A DNA stretch of 64,000 nt, taken from positions 62,001-126,000 of the forward strand of contig NZ_JAHBBK010000003.1 in assembly GCF_018390515.1 (NCBI RefSeq). The letters run 5' to 3'. This document shows positions 44,378 through 54,695 of the stretch, one piece after another. Position 1 is the stretch's first letter. Each line of letters starts with the position of its first letter. The stretch is from Mucilaginibacter sp. Bleaf8 (lineage in GTDB: Bacteria > Bacteroidota > Bacteroidia > Sphingobacteriales > Sphingobacteriaceae). The position numbers were made by a program, and so were the translations under genes. The notes below the pieces were generated by a model that saw only the letters and a program-made list of their open reading frames with translations, had not been told where the DNA came from and did no database searches.

Positions 44378-46411
44378 TTAATCAAGCTTCATTTTCTGTA
44401 TGCGTACCGCATTTAAAATAGCAAGCAATGCCACCCCCACGTCCGCAATCACCGCTTCCCAAAGATTGGCTACCCCGCCTGCACCCAGTACCAGCACAAT
44501 CACTTTGACGATCATGGCAATGGCGATATTCTGCCACACGACTCGGCTGGTGATCTTGCCTACCTGAATAGCAGTAGTAATTTTAGAAGGCTGATCGTTC
44601 TGGATGACAATATCAGCTGTTTCAATGGTCGCGTCACTACCTAAACCGCCCATTGCAATACCCGCATCAGCCAGGGCAACTACCGGCGCATCATTCACCC
44701 CATCGCCCACAAAGGCGATCCGGCTACCCGCATCTTTAAACCCTTGCACCTTCTGAACTTTCCCATCCGGCAGCAAATCACCAAAGGCTTTATCAATGCC
44801 CAAGGTTTTGGCAACCTTATCGACTACCGCCTGCTTGTCACCTGATAACATGACTGTTTGCAGCTTTAAGTTGTGCATCCGCTCAATGGCTTCTTTTGCA
44901 TCTTCTTTGATTTCGTCAGCAATGGTAATATACCCTGCATACCGGTTATCTACCGCCAGTACCACCACTGTATCTACCAAACTATCAACCGCAGAAGGAT
45001 AGGCCACATCGAACTTCTCCAGCAACTTGGCATTCCCTGCCAGTACGGTTTTCTCGTTAACCGTTCCTTTCAAGCCATGTCCCGAAATTTCCTCGACGTT
45101 TTCCGCTTTTAGGTCGCTCGCCCCGTTGCCTGCATATTCGACTACCGCTTTGGCAATCGGGTGGGTAGAGTTCGCTTCGATCGCGGCGGCGGTTCTTACT
45201 AGTTCATTTTTATCAAAGTTATCCGTCACTACTTCCTGCAATTTGAACACCCCTTTGGTAAGTGTCCCGGTTTTATCCATGATGACGGTATTGATCTTAG
45301 TCATCACGTCCAAAAAGTTAGAACCTTTAAACAGGATGCCGTTCCGTGAGGCAAGCCCGATACCGCCAAAGTAGCCCAGTGGAATGGATACCACCAGCGC
45401 ACAAGGGCAGCTGATGACCAGGAACACCAAAGCCCGATAAAACCACTGGTGAAAGTTATAGGCGTCCACAAAGAAGTAAGGCGCAAAGCAAACCAGTACG
45501 GCCAGGGCAAAAACGATAGGCGTATAGATTTTCGCAAACCGGCTGATAAAAAGTTGTGTTTGTGATTTCCGCGCGGTGGCATCCTGCACCATTTCCAGTA
45601 TCTGGCTCAGCTTACTGTCTTTAAACAGTGCTTTGACCTGCACCTCGCTCACTTTATCCAGGTTAATCATCCCGGCCAGCGCCTTTTCGCCTTTGCGTTT
45701 GGTATCGGGCTTGCTCTCACCGGTCAGGGCTGCGGTATTGAACGTGGCTGCATCCGAATACAGCTCACCATCCAGCGCAACCTTTTCACCCGCTTTCACT
45801 TGTATGATCTCGTCTACCTGAACGGTTTTCGGGTCTACGTCCGTAGCTTTTCCATCACGCATCACCGTTACCTTGTCCGGCCTGATATCCAACAATGCCT
45901 TGATGCTTTTCTTCGCGCGGTTAACGGCTGCATCCTGGAACCACTCGCCAATCGAATAAAATACCATCACGGCCACGCCCTCGCTATATGAACCGATGCT
46001 GAAAGCCCCGACGGTGGCCACGCTCATCAGGAAAAACTCATTAAAGAAATCAAAGTGCTTGGCCTTGCGCCAGGCCATGGCCAAGACGTTATACCCCGAA
46101 AGCCCGAAAGCAATCAAAAAGATAATCAGGTTGATGGGAAATGGAGGCTGAAACTTAAAACCGTATTCCAGCGTTAGCATCACCGCCAGTATCAAAAGCG
46201 CAGTGAGCAGCGGCCAGTGTCTCAGCCAGCTTTCCGCTTCCTCGGGTGCTGCGGTCAGATTCAGCGTTTCATCTTCCTCATCATGGTCATGGCCGCCTGC
46301 TGCATGCTGGTCGGCCTCGTGTGCCCGCTCATTATTCACGGCAGTAGGGCTTTCTTCGGAAGGCTTCCCGGTAAGCTTTTTATCTTCTGCCTGATGTTGG
46401 GTGTTTTCCAT
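44378..46411 (-). CDS. Zn/Cd/Pb-type P1B ATPase
   Basis: A 677-residue heavy-metal ATPase: CPC in ISCPCALVVSIPLGY near residue 333, phosphorylated Asp in DKTGTLT near 376, STHPIAKAVV and GDGVNDAPVVALADAGIAMG. The last helix carries IADVGVALLAILNA with an Asp, the pattern of zinc/cadmium/lead exporters (ZntA). There is no N-terminal HMA domain; the N-terminus is instead His/Asp-rich (ADQHAAGGHDHDEEDE). It is the last gene of the metal operon. Confidence 0.93.
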   Translation of the reverse strand: MENTQHQAEDKKLTGKPSEESPTAVNNERAHEADQHAAGGHDHDEEDETLNLTAAPEEAESWLRHWPLLTALLILAVMLTLEYGFKFQPPFPINLIIFLIAFGLSGYNVLAMAWRKAKHFDFFNEFFLMSVATVGAFSIGSYSEGVAVMVFYSIGEWFQDAAVNRAKKSIKALLDIRPDKVTVMRDGKATDVDPKTVQVDEIIQVKAGEKVALDGELYSDAATFNTAALTGESKPDTKRKGEKALAGMINLDKVSEVQVKALFKDSKLSQILEMVQDATARKSQTQLFISRFAKIYTPIVFALAVLVCFAPYFFVDAYNFHQWFYRALVFLVISCPCALVVSIPLGYFGGIGLASRNGILFKGSNFLDVMTKINTVIMDKTGTLTKGVFKLQEVVTDNFDKNELVRTAAAIEANSTHPIAKAVVEYAGNGASDLKAENVEEISGHGLKGTVNEKTVLAGNAKLLEKFDVAYPSAVDSLVDTVVVLAVDNRYAGYITIADEIKEDAKEAIERMHNLKLQTVMLSGDKQAVVDKVAKTLGIDKAFGDLLPDGKVQKVQGFKDAGSRIAFVGDGVNDAPVVALADAGIAMGGLGSDATIETADIVIQNDQPSKITTAIQVGKITSRVVWQNIAIAMIVKVIVLVLGAGGVANLWEAVIADVGVALLAILNAVRIQKMKLD

Positions 46412-46459
46412 TATTTTGTTTTAAGTAGTTGTGGGTGTAATTTGTTTCGTATCCTGCAA

Positions 46460-47788
46460 TCAGATGAGGCTGCGGATGTCATTATATAATACAAAAGCGA
46501 CAATGCCCATCAGCAGGCAAAAGCCTGTGACCTGGATGAGTTGCAGCGTTTCGGGTTTAATCGGCTTACCTCGTACCCCTTCGATGGCTACCAAAAAAAT
46601 CTGTCCGCCATCCAGAGAAGGTATGGGTAACACATTAATAAAGCCAATGCCGATCGACAGCAGGGCAATCAGGCTCCAAAACCGTTTCCATTCCAGATGC
46701 TCACCAAACATGGTGGCGATCTTGACCGGCCCGTTCAGCGCTTCTTGCATCTTGACCTCACCCGAAAGCATCTGTCCGAAACCTTTTACGTTATCAGATA
46801 TGGAGTTTAAGGTACGCTCCGTACCGGTAGCAATAGAACTGCCAACCGTTACTGGTACCGGCCGGTAAGCTGGCTTTTTGCTGCGTAAACTAAAGCCGAT
46901 ATGACCATCCTTGTCCCAGTGTGCCCTGAGCCGCATGGCCTGACCATCATGAATAACGGTGACATATAATTCACGTGCTTTGTTTTCCTGCAGCTTGACC
47001 TGGAACTCTTCAAAGGAATGTATGGAATCCCCATTTAGGGTGAATATGCCGGTCTGCTTGAATTCCTTGGTACCATACAAATTCAGATTGCTTAAAACCG
47101 AATCGGCTTTATAGTCGGCATTGACCGAAAAGAAATCCGTCATGCCCTGATCAGCAATGGTCTGCATCACTTGTGGTGGTACGGCAATATGCAGGTGCAC
47201 GCGTTCTTTTCCTTTCGACCGCACAACAGATAAAACTGTCTTACCCCTTATCAGGCGGCTGCTGGTAAGTTCTTCTTCGTCCACCATCGGTTCGTCGTCA
47301 ACCGCGATGAGCTGATCGCCCGCCTCGAGGCCAGCGAGCTTACCCAGTTTGCCTGGGTCAATACGGTATTCCTGTCCCAATGAAGCAACATAACCTTTTC
47401 CATACCTGAGCGTCAGACCAGTAAACAGGATGATGGCCAGTAAGACGTTCATCAGAATGCCGCTCAGCATGACAATAATCCGTTGCCATACCGGTTTGTT
47501 ATGGTATCTGCGGTGGGCAAAGGTACCCTCACTGGCTTCTTCATCCTCGTGGTTGGAGAGCATACCCGCCATTTTTACATACCCCCCCAGCGGCAGCCAG
47601 CCTATGCCGTATTCCGTTCCTTTATAATGGAACTTGAATAACCGCAAACCCCACGCATCAAAAAACAGGTAAAACTTCCTGACCCGTATACCGAATGCCT
47701 TCGCCGCCACAAAGTGCCCGAACTCGTGTACCAATACCAGCAGTGACATTCCGGCCACAAATTGTAATATCATGATGAGTAACCGCAT
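46460..47788 (-). CDS. Site-2 (RseP-like) intramembrane metalloprotease
   Basis: A 442-residue polytopic protease: zinc motif HEFGHFVAAKAFGI near residue 21, a PDZ-like domain (KLAGLEAGDQLIAVDDEPM), a second soluble part and the C-terminal NVLPIPSLDGGQIF. Site-2 proteases cut anti-sigma factors. It begins one base after the end of the sigma-factor gene, so a functional link is likely; no anti-sigma gene is visible. Confidence 0.92.
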   Translation of the reverse strand: MRLLIMILQFVAGMSLLVLVHEFGHFVAAKAFGIRVRKFYLFFDAWGLRLFKFHYKGTEYGIGWLPLGGYVKMAGMLSNHEDEEASEGTFAHRRYHNKPVWQRIIVMLSGILMNVLLAIILFTGLTLRYGKGYVASLGQEYRIDPGKLGKLAGLEAGDQLIAVDDEPMVDEEELTSSRLIRGKTVLSVVRSKGKERVHLHIAVPPQVMQTIADQGMTDFFSVNADYKADSVLSNLNLYGTKEFKQTGIFTLNGDSIHSFEEFQVKLQENKARELYVTVIHDGQAMRLRAHWDKDGHIGFSLRSKKPAYRPVPVTVGSSIATGTERTLNSISDNVKGFGQMLSGEVKMQEALNGPVKIATMFGEHLEWKRFWSLIALLSIGIGFINVLPIPSLDGGQIFLVAIEGVRGKPIKPETLQLIQVTGFCLLMGIVAFVLYNDIRSLI

Positions 47789-47789
47789 A

Positions 47790-48212
47790 TTATTTCTGAC
47801 TTTGGCTTAAATTGGACTGATAGGCCGCTTTCACTTCATTCACCGCTATATTGAGCATCCCTGCAAACTCGCGAAAACTAAAAGATTGCGGTTTGAGCAG
47901 TAAGATCAAACGAGGCAGCCAGGCGCTTTTCGGCTGCGCCTTAAAATGCTGCTGAATGCTTTCCGCGGCCAGGCCGTAAACGACCTGTTCCAAATCGTCT
48001 GTATCATTCAAGCCGCCCATATGTCGGTAGAATCTGACAAACACATCCTGTACAAGTTCATCAGTATCCTCATGGTCTAAGCCCTGATGACGGATAAAAA
48101 AGTAGATGCGCTGCTGATATCGGGCCAGCAGCTGACTGAATGCCTGCTGGCGTGTTTCGGCTTTTAACAAGCCTTCGAGTATGATTTGATTATTGATGAT
48201 TATCGTTTCCAT
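47790..48212 (-). CDS. Small ECF-like sigma factor in the metal operon
   Basis: From the ATG at 48212 this is a 140-residue protein with a region-2 match (YQQRIYFFIRHQGLDHEDTD, ELVQDVFVRFYRHMGGL) and a diverged region-4-like HTH at the end (FREFAGMLNIAVNEVKAAYQ). It is shorter than most ECF sigmas. It lies between czcB and the site-2 protease gene. Confidence 0.75.
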   Translation of the reverse strand: METIIINNQIILEGLLKAETRQQAFSQLLARYQQRIYFFIRHQGLDHEDTDELVQDVFVRFYRHMGGLNDTDDLEQVVYGLAAESIQQHFKAQPKSAWLPRLILLLKPQSFSFREFAGMLNIAVNEVKAAYQSNLSQSQK

Positions 48213-48265
48213 GATCTTTTTTCTCCTTTGCAGGCACTGAGGCCCTGCACTTACCATTTTATTGG

Positions 48266-49516
48266 CTATTCGTCCTCGTCACCTGTGGCGTTTTCCGATG
48301 ACAGAATGTAAAACGCTCCTTTGGTGACAATCTTCATATCTTTCGGCAAACCCTTGACCAATTTGATTTCGGTATACCCCAGATCGCTGACACCGGTTAC
48401 GACCTCGGCTTTTTCAAATACATAAGCTTTGCCGGATGAATTATCTTCATCTTTTTCGCCTTTGGCTTTAGAAGCAGCTTGGTCAGCCACGCGAGTCAGG
48501 TAGTAGATATATTCTTTGCCACCTGATTTGACGATGGCTTCAGTAGGAACCGCTGTGGCCTCCTGCCTGCCCACATCAATTAACGCGGATACATACATGC
48601 CCTGAATGAGGTTGTTCTTCGTCGCCTGCTCAATCACAGCATGGGCAATAATGGCTTTGCTTTCATTTTCAAAAGATTGGTTCACCCCATAAATTTTACC
48701 GGTGATCTCGCGGTTATTCTGGTTGGTTAGGATAAAGCTTACCTGCTGGCCTGCTTTCACCTTGAACAGATCTTTTTCATAGACCACCAGATCACAATGC
48801 ACCTTGGAGTTATCGATAATGTTCATCAGCGCCCTTGCCGGTTCTGCATAGGAGCCGGTCTGAATTACAATCTTGCCGATGGTGCCGCTGATCGGGGCAT
48901 ATACCGGAATCTGCGTGATAAACCTGCCATGCGCTGCACTTTCCGGGCTAACGCCTACCTGCCGCAGCTGGCGGCTCAGGGCAGATACTTTAGCCTGCTC
49001 GCTGCGTAATGCCGTTTGCGACTGCTCATAGATTTTGCCCGTACCGGCATTGGCCTCGTTCAGTTCCCGCTGGCGTTCGTATTCTTTGGTGGCATAGGCC
49101 AGATTGGATAAAGCCGACATATAATCCTGCTGCAACTGAATGAGCTGGTTATTTTCAATGGTGGCTAGTTTTTGCCCTTTAGCCACGTGCTGACCCTCCA
49201 GTACGAATACCTGATTAACTACGCCGCCCATGAGCAGGGTTACTTCGGCCTTATTCTGTGGTGGTACTTCGAGCTGGCCGCTGGCCTTGACCACCGATTT
49301 CAGGTTTTTTTGTTCAACGCTGCCCATACGAATACCTACCGCGTCTAGCTGGTTTTGACTCAGCGTAACCCCTTCATTCGGGGCTTTCGGCTTTTCCGTT
49401 TGGGCTTCTTCTTTTTCCCCAGTTTTGGGGTGCGGCGAGCAGGATGCCAGTAGTACCGATGCGGCCCATAAGCAGGCAAAAGCTGTTTTATATAAATTTA
49501 AATGGAATCGTTTCAT
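48266..49516 (-). CDS. CzcB/CusB-type periplasmic adaptor of metal RND pump
   Basis: A 416-residue lipoprotein (lipobox LLASC) with lipoyl halves (VEQKNLKSVVKASGQLEVP, APISGTIGKIVIQTGSYAE), a coiled-coil hairpin and a C-terminal barrel region. Its start overlaps the end of the CzcA-CzcC fusion gene by 4 bases. It links the inner-membrane pump to the outer-membrane channel. Confidence 0.92.
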   Translation of the reverse strand: MKRFHLNLYKTAFACLWAASVLLASCSPHPKTGEKEEAQTEKPKAPNEGVTLSQNQLDAVGIRMGSVEQKNLKSVVKASGQLEVPPQNKAEVTLLMGGVVNQVFVLEGQHVAKGQKLATIENNQLIQLQQDYMSALSNLAYATKEYERQRELNEANAGTGKIYEQSQTALRSEQAKVSALSRQLRQVGVSPESAAHGRFITQIPVYAPISGTIGKIVIQTGSYAEPARALMNIIDNSKVHCDLVVYEKDLFKVKAGQQVSFILTNQNNREITGKIYGVNQSFENESKAIIAHAVIEQATKNNLIQGMYVSALIDVGRQEATAVPTEAIVKSGGKEYIYYLTRVADQAASKAKGEKDEDNSSGKAYVFEKAEVVTGVSDLGYTEIKLVKGLPKDMKIVTKGAFYILSSENATGDEDE

Positions 49517-52500
49517 TTTTGGTTTCCTGGTGCGGTTAAGTAATGAAGTTGAATAACGGTTTGGTTGTAGTCGCGCAGGGCAGCCAGGTAACTCAGGCGA
49601 ATATTCATTGCTTGGGTCATGTTCTGAATGAACTCCACATAACCGATCTCGCCTTTGCTGTAGGCAAACTGGGCAATCCGGGTCTGTTCATCTGCTTGCT
49701 TTAATCCGGCTTCCCCATAGTAGCGGAGCGCCTCATCATATTTGGCTAATTCCTGCAAGCCCTGGTTATATTGCTTACTGAGTAATCGGGCTGCATTCTG
49801 CTGCTCTGCCTGAGCGATCTGCTGGCCGACTTGCGCTGCTTTCACCCTGCTTTTCTGCGCCCCAAAGAACAGGGGAACGGCCAGACCAACTTCAATACCG
49901 CCAATTCGGGTGCCCGGATAATAATTTCGGTTAATGTTAGCCGGGTTGAATGCTGCGACCAAGAGCTGCTGCCGGTAACCCAAAGTAAGGTCAGGCAGAT
50001 ACCTGTTTTTCTCGGCTTTCAGTTGTGCACCGGCCAGGGCACTTCGCTGCTCATAATAAGCCACCTGCGGATGCCTGCTGATCGCTGCACTGTCCTCTAC
50101 CGAAAAGGTTAATTTCTCCAAAGGAGCTTCGAATATAGAAGGCAGATAATCTACGCTTAAAAGCTGCTGTAATTCCTGCCTGGCGATCAGTACATCGGCT
50201 TCGGCCTGCTTTTTCGTTACCCCGATTTCCCGGTAGGCATTTACGGCGGACAGTTGTTCAAGGTAAGAAGTCTCCCCGGTTTTGTAGCGCAAGGCAGCCC
50301 GCTCGGAAAAGCGCTTATATAAGCTGTCCTGGCTGCTGAGCTGCCGGAGCTTGTTTTGGGCATACAGCAGCTGGTAATAAGCGGCTTTCACCTCTTTGAC
50401 CAGTTCGTTTTCGGTAATGGCTCTTGCGCTTTCGCTCAATGCGGTTTGTGCTTTGAGCACTTTACCTTGCGCACGATAGACGGTTGGAAAAGCAAAGCTT
50501 TGGGTAATGCCCAGACTATTGTCGATGTTACCGCCCGATGTCGGATCCTGTGTCAGCGTGATATCGGTTTTGGCAGGGTCAAAGGCCGTTCCCTGCAAGG
50601 CTTTGTTCTGGCTCACTTCGAGCGCTGACTTTCTCAGATTCGGATTATTACGGATAGCCGTTTGGATGCTTTCCGCTATAGTAAGCGGCCCGGTATCCTG
50701 TGCCTTTAAGGTCTGGCTAGCAAATATACCGCAAGTCAGCAGCAATAAGATGGTTACTACTTTGGGTGATAATGGCATCGCCTTATCGGGTTTAGGGGGA
50801 TGATTTTTAGTGAATAGAATATAGAGTACTGGGAGTACGAGTAAGGTCAGCAGCGTAGCAGAGATGAGCCCGCCAATGACTACCGTTGCCAGCGGCCTTT
50901 GCACTTCGGCACCCGCGGTGGTGGATATCGCCATGGGTAAAAAGCCCAGTGAGGCGACCGATGCGGTCATCATGACCGGCCTTAAGCGGACGTGCGTTCC
51001 TTTTTTGACACGCTCCACGATATCCCAGATGCCTTCGGCCTGAAGCTGGTTAAAGTACCCGATCAGTACGATGCCATTGAGTACGGCAACGCCAAAGAGC
51101 GCAATGAAGCCTACACCTGCACTGATACTGAACGGCATGCCTCGCAGATACAAAGCCGCTACACCGCCTATGGCAGATAAAGGCACTGCGGAGAAAATCA
51201 GCAGCGTCTCTCTTACGGAACGAAAAGTAAAAAACAGCAGTACCAAAATCAGCAGCAGGGCAACCGGTACGGCAACCTCCAAACGGCCTTTGGCTTCCTG
51301 CAGGTTCTGGAACTGGCCGCCATAGGTGGTATAATATCCGGCAGGCATTTTAAGCCTTTGGTTTAACAGTTGTTGAATATCCTTCACGGTACTTTCTACG
51401 TCACGGCCTCTCACGTTAAAGCCAACGTAAATCCTACGCTTGCCGTCCTCCCGGCTGATCTGTGATGGTGCGTCCTCAATTTTGATGGAAGCCACCTGGC
51501 TCAGCGGCACCTTACTGCCGCTCGGCAATGGGATATACAGGTTTTCAATGTTCACGATGTCGGAACGGAGTTCCCGGCTTAAGCGCAGAACGATTTCAAA
51601 CCGCTTTTCGCCCTCGAACACCACGCCAGCCACTCTGCCGGCAAAGGCGGTGCTTAAAGCGGTATTCACATCTTCAATGTTCAGCCCGTACTGGGCAATT
51701 TTATGACGGTCGTAGGTAACGGCCACCTGCGGCAGGCCGCTGACCTTTTCTACGATAGGTTCGCTTACACCCTTCACACCGGCAATCAGTTTGGCTGTCT
51801 TTTCTGCCTGCGCGGAAAGCACGTCCAGGTCGTCGCCAAAAATCTTGATGGCAACATCCTGACGAATACCGGTCATTAGCTCGTTGAAGCGCATCTGCAT
51901 GGGCTGGGTAACCTCCACGTTAATCCCGGGAATATTTTTTAGCGTCTGCTCAATCTTTTCCATCATTTCCGCGCGGTCACTGGCCGACGTCCACTCGTCT
52001 TTCGGCTTCATGGAAAGCATCATATCGCCCCGCTCAAAGGGCATGGGGTCGGTCGGTACTTCCGCGCTGCCGATGCGGGTTACGGCCTGTTTGATCTCCG
52101 GGAACTTCTGCTTTAAAAGCTTTTCTGCTTTGCCGAAGGTTTCCACCACCTGGCTGAGCGAAGTGCCCTGCATCATGGCGATCTCGACCGTCAGATCGCC
52201 TTCTTCCAGCGTAGGGATAAACTCACCGCCCATTTTAGAAAATGCCCAGATGGCAATGGCTAATAATACGGCAGAAAGAAAAACGGTCAGCTTCTTGAAT
52301 TTCAGAACGGCGTTCAAAACAGGCGTGTACATGCGGTGTAAACCGTCTATGATACGGTCGGATATATTGCGCTTATGGTGTGTTTTCTTGCTCAGGAACA
52401 AGGCGCTCGCCATCGGCACATAAGTCAGCGAAAGGATAAAAGCACCCAGGATAGCAAAAGCTACCGTTTCTGCCATTGGCCGGAACATCTTGCCCTCAAT

Positions 52501-53910
52501 GCCCACCAGGGCAAACAGCGGCAGGTAGACGATCAGGATGATGATTTCGCCAAAAGCCGCGCTGTGCCGGATTTGGGATGCGGCATTATAGACTTCTTTA
52601 TCCATTTCCGCCTGGTTCAAGACTTCCTTATCCGCAAAGCGGTTTGATTCGGTAATGCGGTGAATCATCGCTTCGACGATGATCACGGCACCGTCGACAA
52701 TCAAGCCAAAGTCAATCGCGCCCAGGCTCATCAGGTTGCCGGATACGCCAAACAGGTACATGAGCGTTACGGCAAAGAGCATCGCCAGCGGGATAACGGA
52801 AGCCACAACCAAACCAGCTCGCCAGTTGCCCAGCAGCAAAACCAGTACAAACACGACAATCAGGCCGCCCTCAATCAGGTTGCGTTCGACGGTGCCGATA
52901 GCTCTGCCCACCAGTTCGGTACGGTCAATAAACGGTTCAATGACGACACCTTCCGGCAAAGATTTTTGCACCTGTGCCATGCGCTCTTTTACGCGCTTGA
53001 TGACCTCGTTGAAGTTTTCACCTTTGAGCATCAGGGCAACGCCCGCCACGACTTCGCCCTGGCCGTTACGGGTAACGGCACCATAACGATTCGCACTACC
53101 ATACTGAACTTTGGCAATATCCCCGATCACAACGGGTGCATCCTCCCGGTTCTTAACCACAATATGTTCCAGATCGTCCAGCGTTTGAACCTGCCCCAAT
53201 CCCCTGATAAAATAAGCATTGCTGCGCTGCTCGATATAAGAGCCGCCCGTATTCTGGTTGTTCTTTTCCAGGGCGGTATAGATGTCGCTGATCGTAATGT
53301 TCAGGCTGTTCAGCCTTTCGTTGTCGATCGCAATCTCGTATTGCTTGACGTAGCCGCCCCAGCCACTGATCTCGGCAATGCCTGGCGTTCCGGCCAGCTG
53401 CCTGCGGACAATCCAGTCCTGCATGGTGCGCAGGTCGGTAGCACTGTACTTATGCGCATAACCTGGCTTGGTATGAATGACATACTGATAAATCTCACCC
53501 AAACCGGTCGTGATGGGTGCCAACGTGGGTTCCCCGGTATCTTTAGGTATCTGCGCCTCGGCTTCTTTCAGCCCTTCGCTGATCTGCTGACGCGCCCAGT
53601 AAATATCGGCATCATCTTCAAAAACAACGGTGATGACCGAAAGCCCGGAACGGGAAATGGACCGCTTTTCAATAACTTTCGGCACGTTGGCAATGGCCAG
53701 CTCGATAGGCGCGGTAATATACTGCTCCACTTCCTGGGCACCCAAGGTAGGTGCCTGGGTAATGATCTGCACCTGGTTATTGGTGATATCGGGCTGGGCA
53801 TCGATGGGTAGCCGCGCAAGGGAATAAATACCTCCGGCTACCAGTAGGCATATAAATGCGCCTACCAACAGCTTATTGCTGATGGAGAACGCAATGATCT
53901 TATCAAACAT
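49513..53910 (-). CDS. CzcA/CusA heavy-metal RND pump fused to TolC-type channel
   Basis: A 1465-residue protein. Residues 1-1040 are an HME-RND pump (NKLLVGAFICLLVAGGIYSL; helix-4 motif DFGLIVDGAVIIVE, the class exporting divalent cations; final LLVLPVLYILF). From Met1045 a TolC/CzcC domain follows, beginning with a signal-peptide-like stretch (KVVTILLLLTCGIFASQTLKA, here residues about 1050-1070) and then LTIAESIQTAIRNNPNL. Such fusions are known in Bacteroidetes. The internal signal-like segment suggests the two parts are separated by signal peptidase. It follows the DUF6660 gene. Confidence 0.93.
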   Translation of the reverse strand: MFDKIIAFSISNKLLVGAFICLLVAGGIYSLARLPIDAQPDITNNQVQIITQAPTLGAQEVEQYITAPIELAIANVPKVIEKRSISRSGLSVITVVFEDDADIYWARQQISEGLKEAEAQIPKDTGEPTLAPITTGLGEIYQYVIHTKPGYAHKYSATDLRTMQDWIVRRQLAGTPGIAEISGWGGYVKQYEIAIDNERLNSLNITISDIYTALEKNNQNTGGSYIEQRSNAYFIRGLGQVQTLDDLEHIVVKNREDAPVVIGDIAKVQYGSANRYGAVTRNGQGEVVAGVALMLKGENFNEVIKRVKERMAQVQKSLPEGVVIEPFIDRTELVGRAIGTVERNLIEGGLIVVFVLVLLLGNWRAGLVVASVIPLAMLFAVTLMYLFGVSGNLMSLGAIDFGLIVDGAVIIVEAMIHRITESNRFADKEVLNQAEMDKEVYNAASQIRHSAAFGEIIILIVYLPLFALVGIEGKMFRPMAETVAFAILGAFILSLTYVPMASALFLSKKTHHKRNISDRIIDGLHRMYTPVLNAVLKFKKLTVFLSAVLLAIAIWAFSKMGGEFIPTLEEGDLTVEIAMMQGTSLSQVVETFGKAEKLLKQKFPEIKQAVTRIGSAEVPTDPMPFERGDMMLSMKPKDEWTSASDRAEMMEKIEQTLKNIPGINVEVTQPMQMRFNELMTGIRQDVAIKIFGDDLDVLSAQAEKTAKLIAGVKGVSEPIVEKVSGLPQVAVTYDRHKIAQYGLNIEDVNTALSTAFAGRVAGVVFEGEKRFEIVLRLSRELRSDIVNIENLYIPLPSGSKVPLSQVASIKIEDAPSQISREDGKRRIYVGFNVRGRDVESTVKDIQQLLNQRLKMPAGYYTTYGGQFQNLQEAKGRLEVAVPVALLLILVLLFFTFRSVRETLLIFSAVPLSAIGGVAALYLRGMPFSISAGVGFIALFGVAVLNGIVLIGYFNQLQAEGIWDIVERVKKGTHVRLRPVMMTASVASLGFLPMAISTTAGAEVQRPLATVVIGGLISATLLTLLVLPVLYILFTKNHPPKPDKAMPLSPKVVTILLLLTCGIFASQTLKAQDTGPLTIAESIQTAIRNNPNLRKSALEVSQNKALQGTAFDPAKTDITLTQDPTSGGNIDNSLGITQSFAFPTVYRAQGKVLKAQTALSESARAITENELVKEVKAAYYQLLYAQNKLRQLSSQDSLYKRFSERAALRYKTGETSYLEQLSAVNAYREIGVTKKQAEADVLIARQELQQLLSVDYLPSIFEAPLEKLTFSVEDSAAISRHPQVAYYEQRSALAGAQLKAEKNRYLPDLTLGYRQQLLVAAFNPANINRNYYPGTRIGGIEVGLAVPLFFGAQKSRVKAAQVGQQIAQAEQQNAARLLSKQYNQGLQELAKYDEALRYYGEAGLKQADEQTRIAQFAYSKGEIGYVEFIQNMTQAMNIRLSYLAALRDYNQTVIQLHYLTAPGNQK

Positions 53911-53994
53911 GAAATAGTAAGATGAATACAGAATACTTCATTGCAGAAAAGACATAACTACCTTAAGCAATGATTGAATTAAAAAGTAAGTGTA

Positions 53995-54315
53995 TTAACC
54001 GAGCCGGGGCGGTTGCCAGATGGATATGCTCTGTTCCCTTAAAGCCGGCACAAGGGCCTCGCCATAGATTCGGGATACAGGCTTAATGAATATAGTCGTT
54101 GTGGAAAGCAGCGGGGTGAGGGTTCTCACTGTGGAGCAGCAGGCACATGTGCAAAAGGGCGTACAGGTTTCCTGTCCTGCCTTTTCATTTGCGGTGTGGC
54201 TATTTTGAATAGAAGTATAAGACCTTGCCACATCCGCAAAATCATCCTTGTCCCTGCATGGCAGCACCGCCAGTAGGGTCATATAGACGCTGAATATGAA
54301 CACTAAATACTTCAT
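53995..54315 (-). CDS. DUF6660-family Cys-rich exported protein
   Basis: A 106-residue protein with a signal peptide (MKYLVFIFSVYMTLLAVLPC) and a Cys-dense motif CTPFCTCACCS near residue 53, the mark of small proteins that precede CusA/CzcA operons in Bacteroidetes (DUF6660). Metal binding in the periplasm is plausible. It is the first gene of the metal operon. Confidence 0.8.
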   Translation of the reverse strand: MKYLVFIFSVYMTLLAVLPCRDKDDFADVARSYTSIQNSHTANEKAGQETCTPFCTCACCSTVRTLTPLLSTTTIFIKPVSRIYGEALVPALREQSISIWQPPRLG

Positions 54316-54695
54316 TCAGTAGCAAAAGTATGGTTTTAACGAGTGAATGCAATAAATGTTATAGATTATGACCAAAAGCTTGCAGTCATCACGTTATAGT
54401 TCCAAGCCAAAAGTAGAATTGCCCCATTTTACATCTAGCACTTTATTGGACTGATTTGAGTGACGGAATAATTGCTCAAATTACGGTAACTACTACATAA
54501 TTAAAATATATAGAAAGATACCGATCTGCCTTGATAGAATGATGTGCTTTACATCTTCCATTAATTGGTTTCGAGTCTTGATGGGGCTTTTAAAAGCTGT
54601 AAGACGCTTGAGCCGGCAAGGTCAGTTACAGCCAGGCATGATAAATGTCGTCGTACGGTCCAGCTTAAACCGGCACTTTTATTCTTCCGTCGACT
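54316..54695. other. Intergenic, nothing recognised
   Basis: About 380 bases, holding the promoter region of the metal operon on one side and the end of a minus-strand gene on the other. A 64-codon plus-strand ORF at 54539 has no support. Confidence 0.5.

Noticed and set aside
52660-53811. 383-codon plus-strand ORF
   Set aside because: It is antisense to the CzcA part of the RND fusion, whose frame has clear family motifs; the ORF is a shadow of GC-rich coding sequence.
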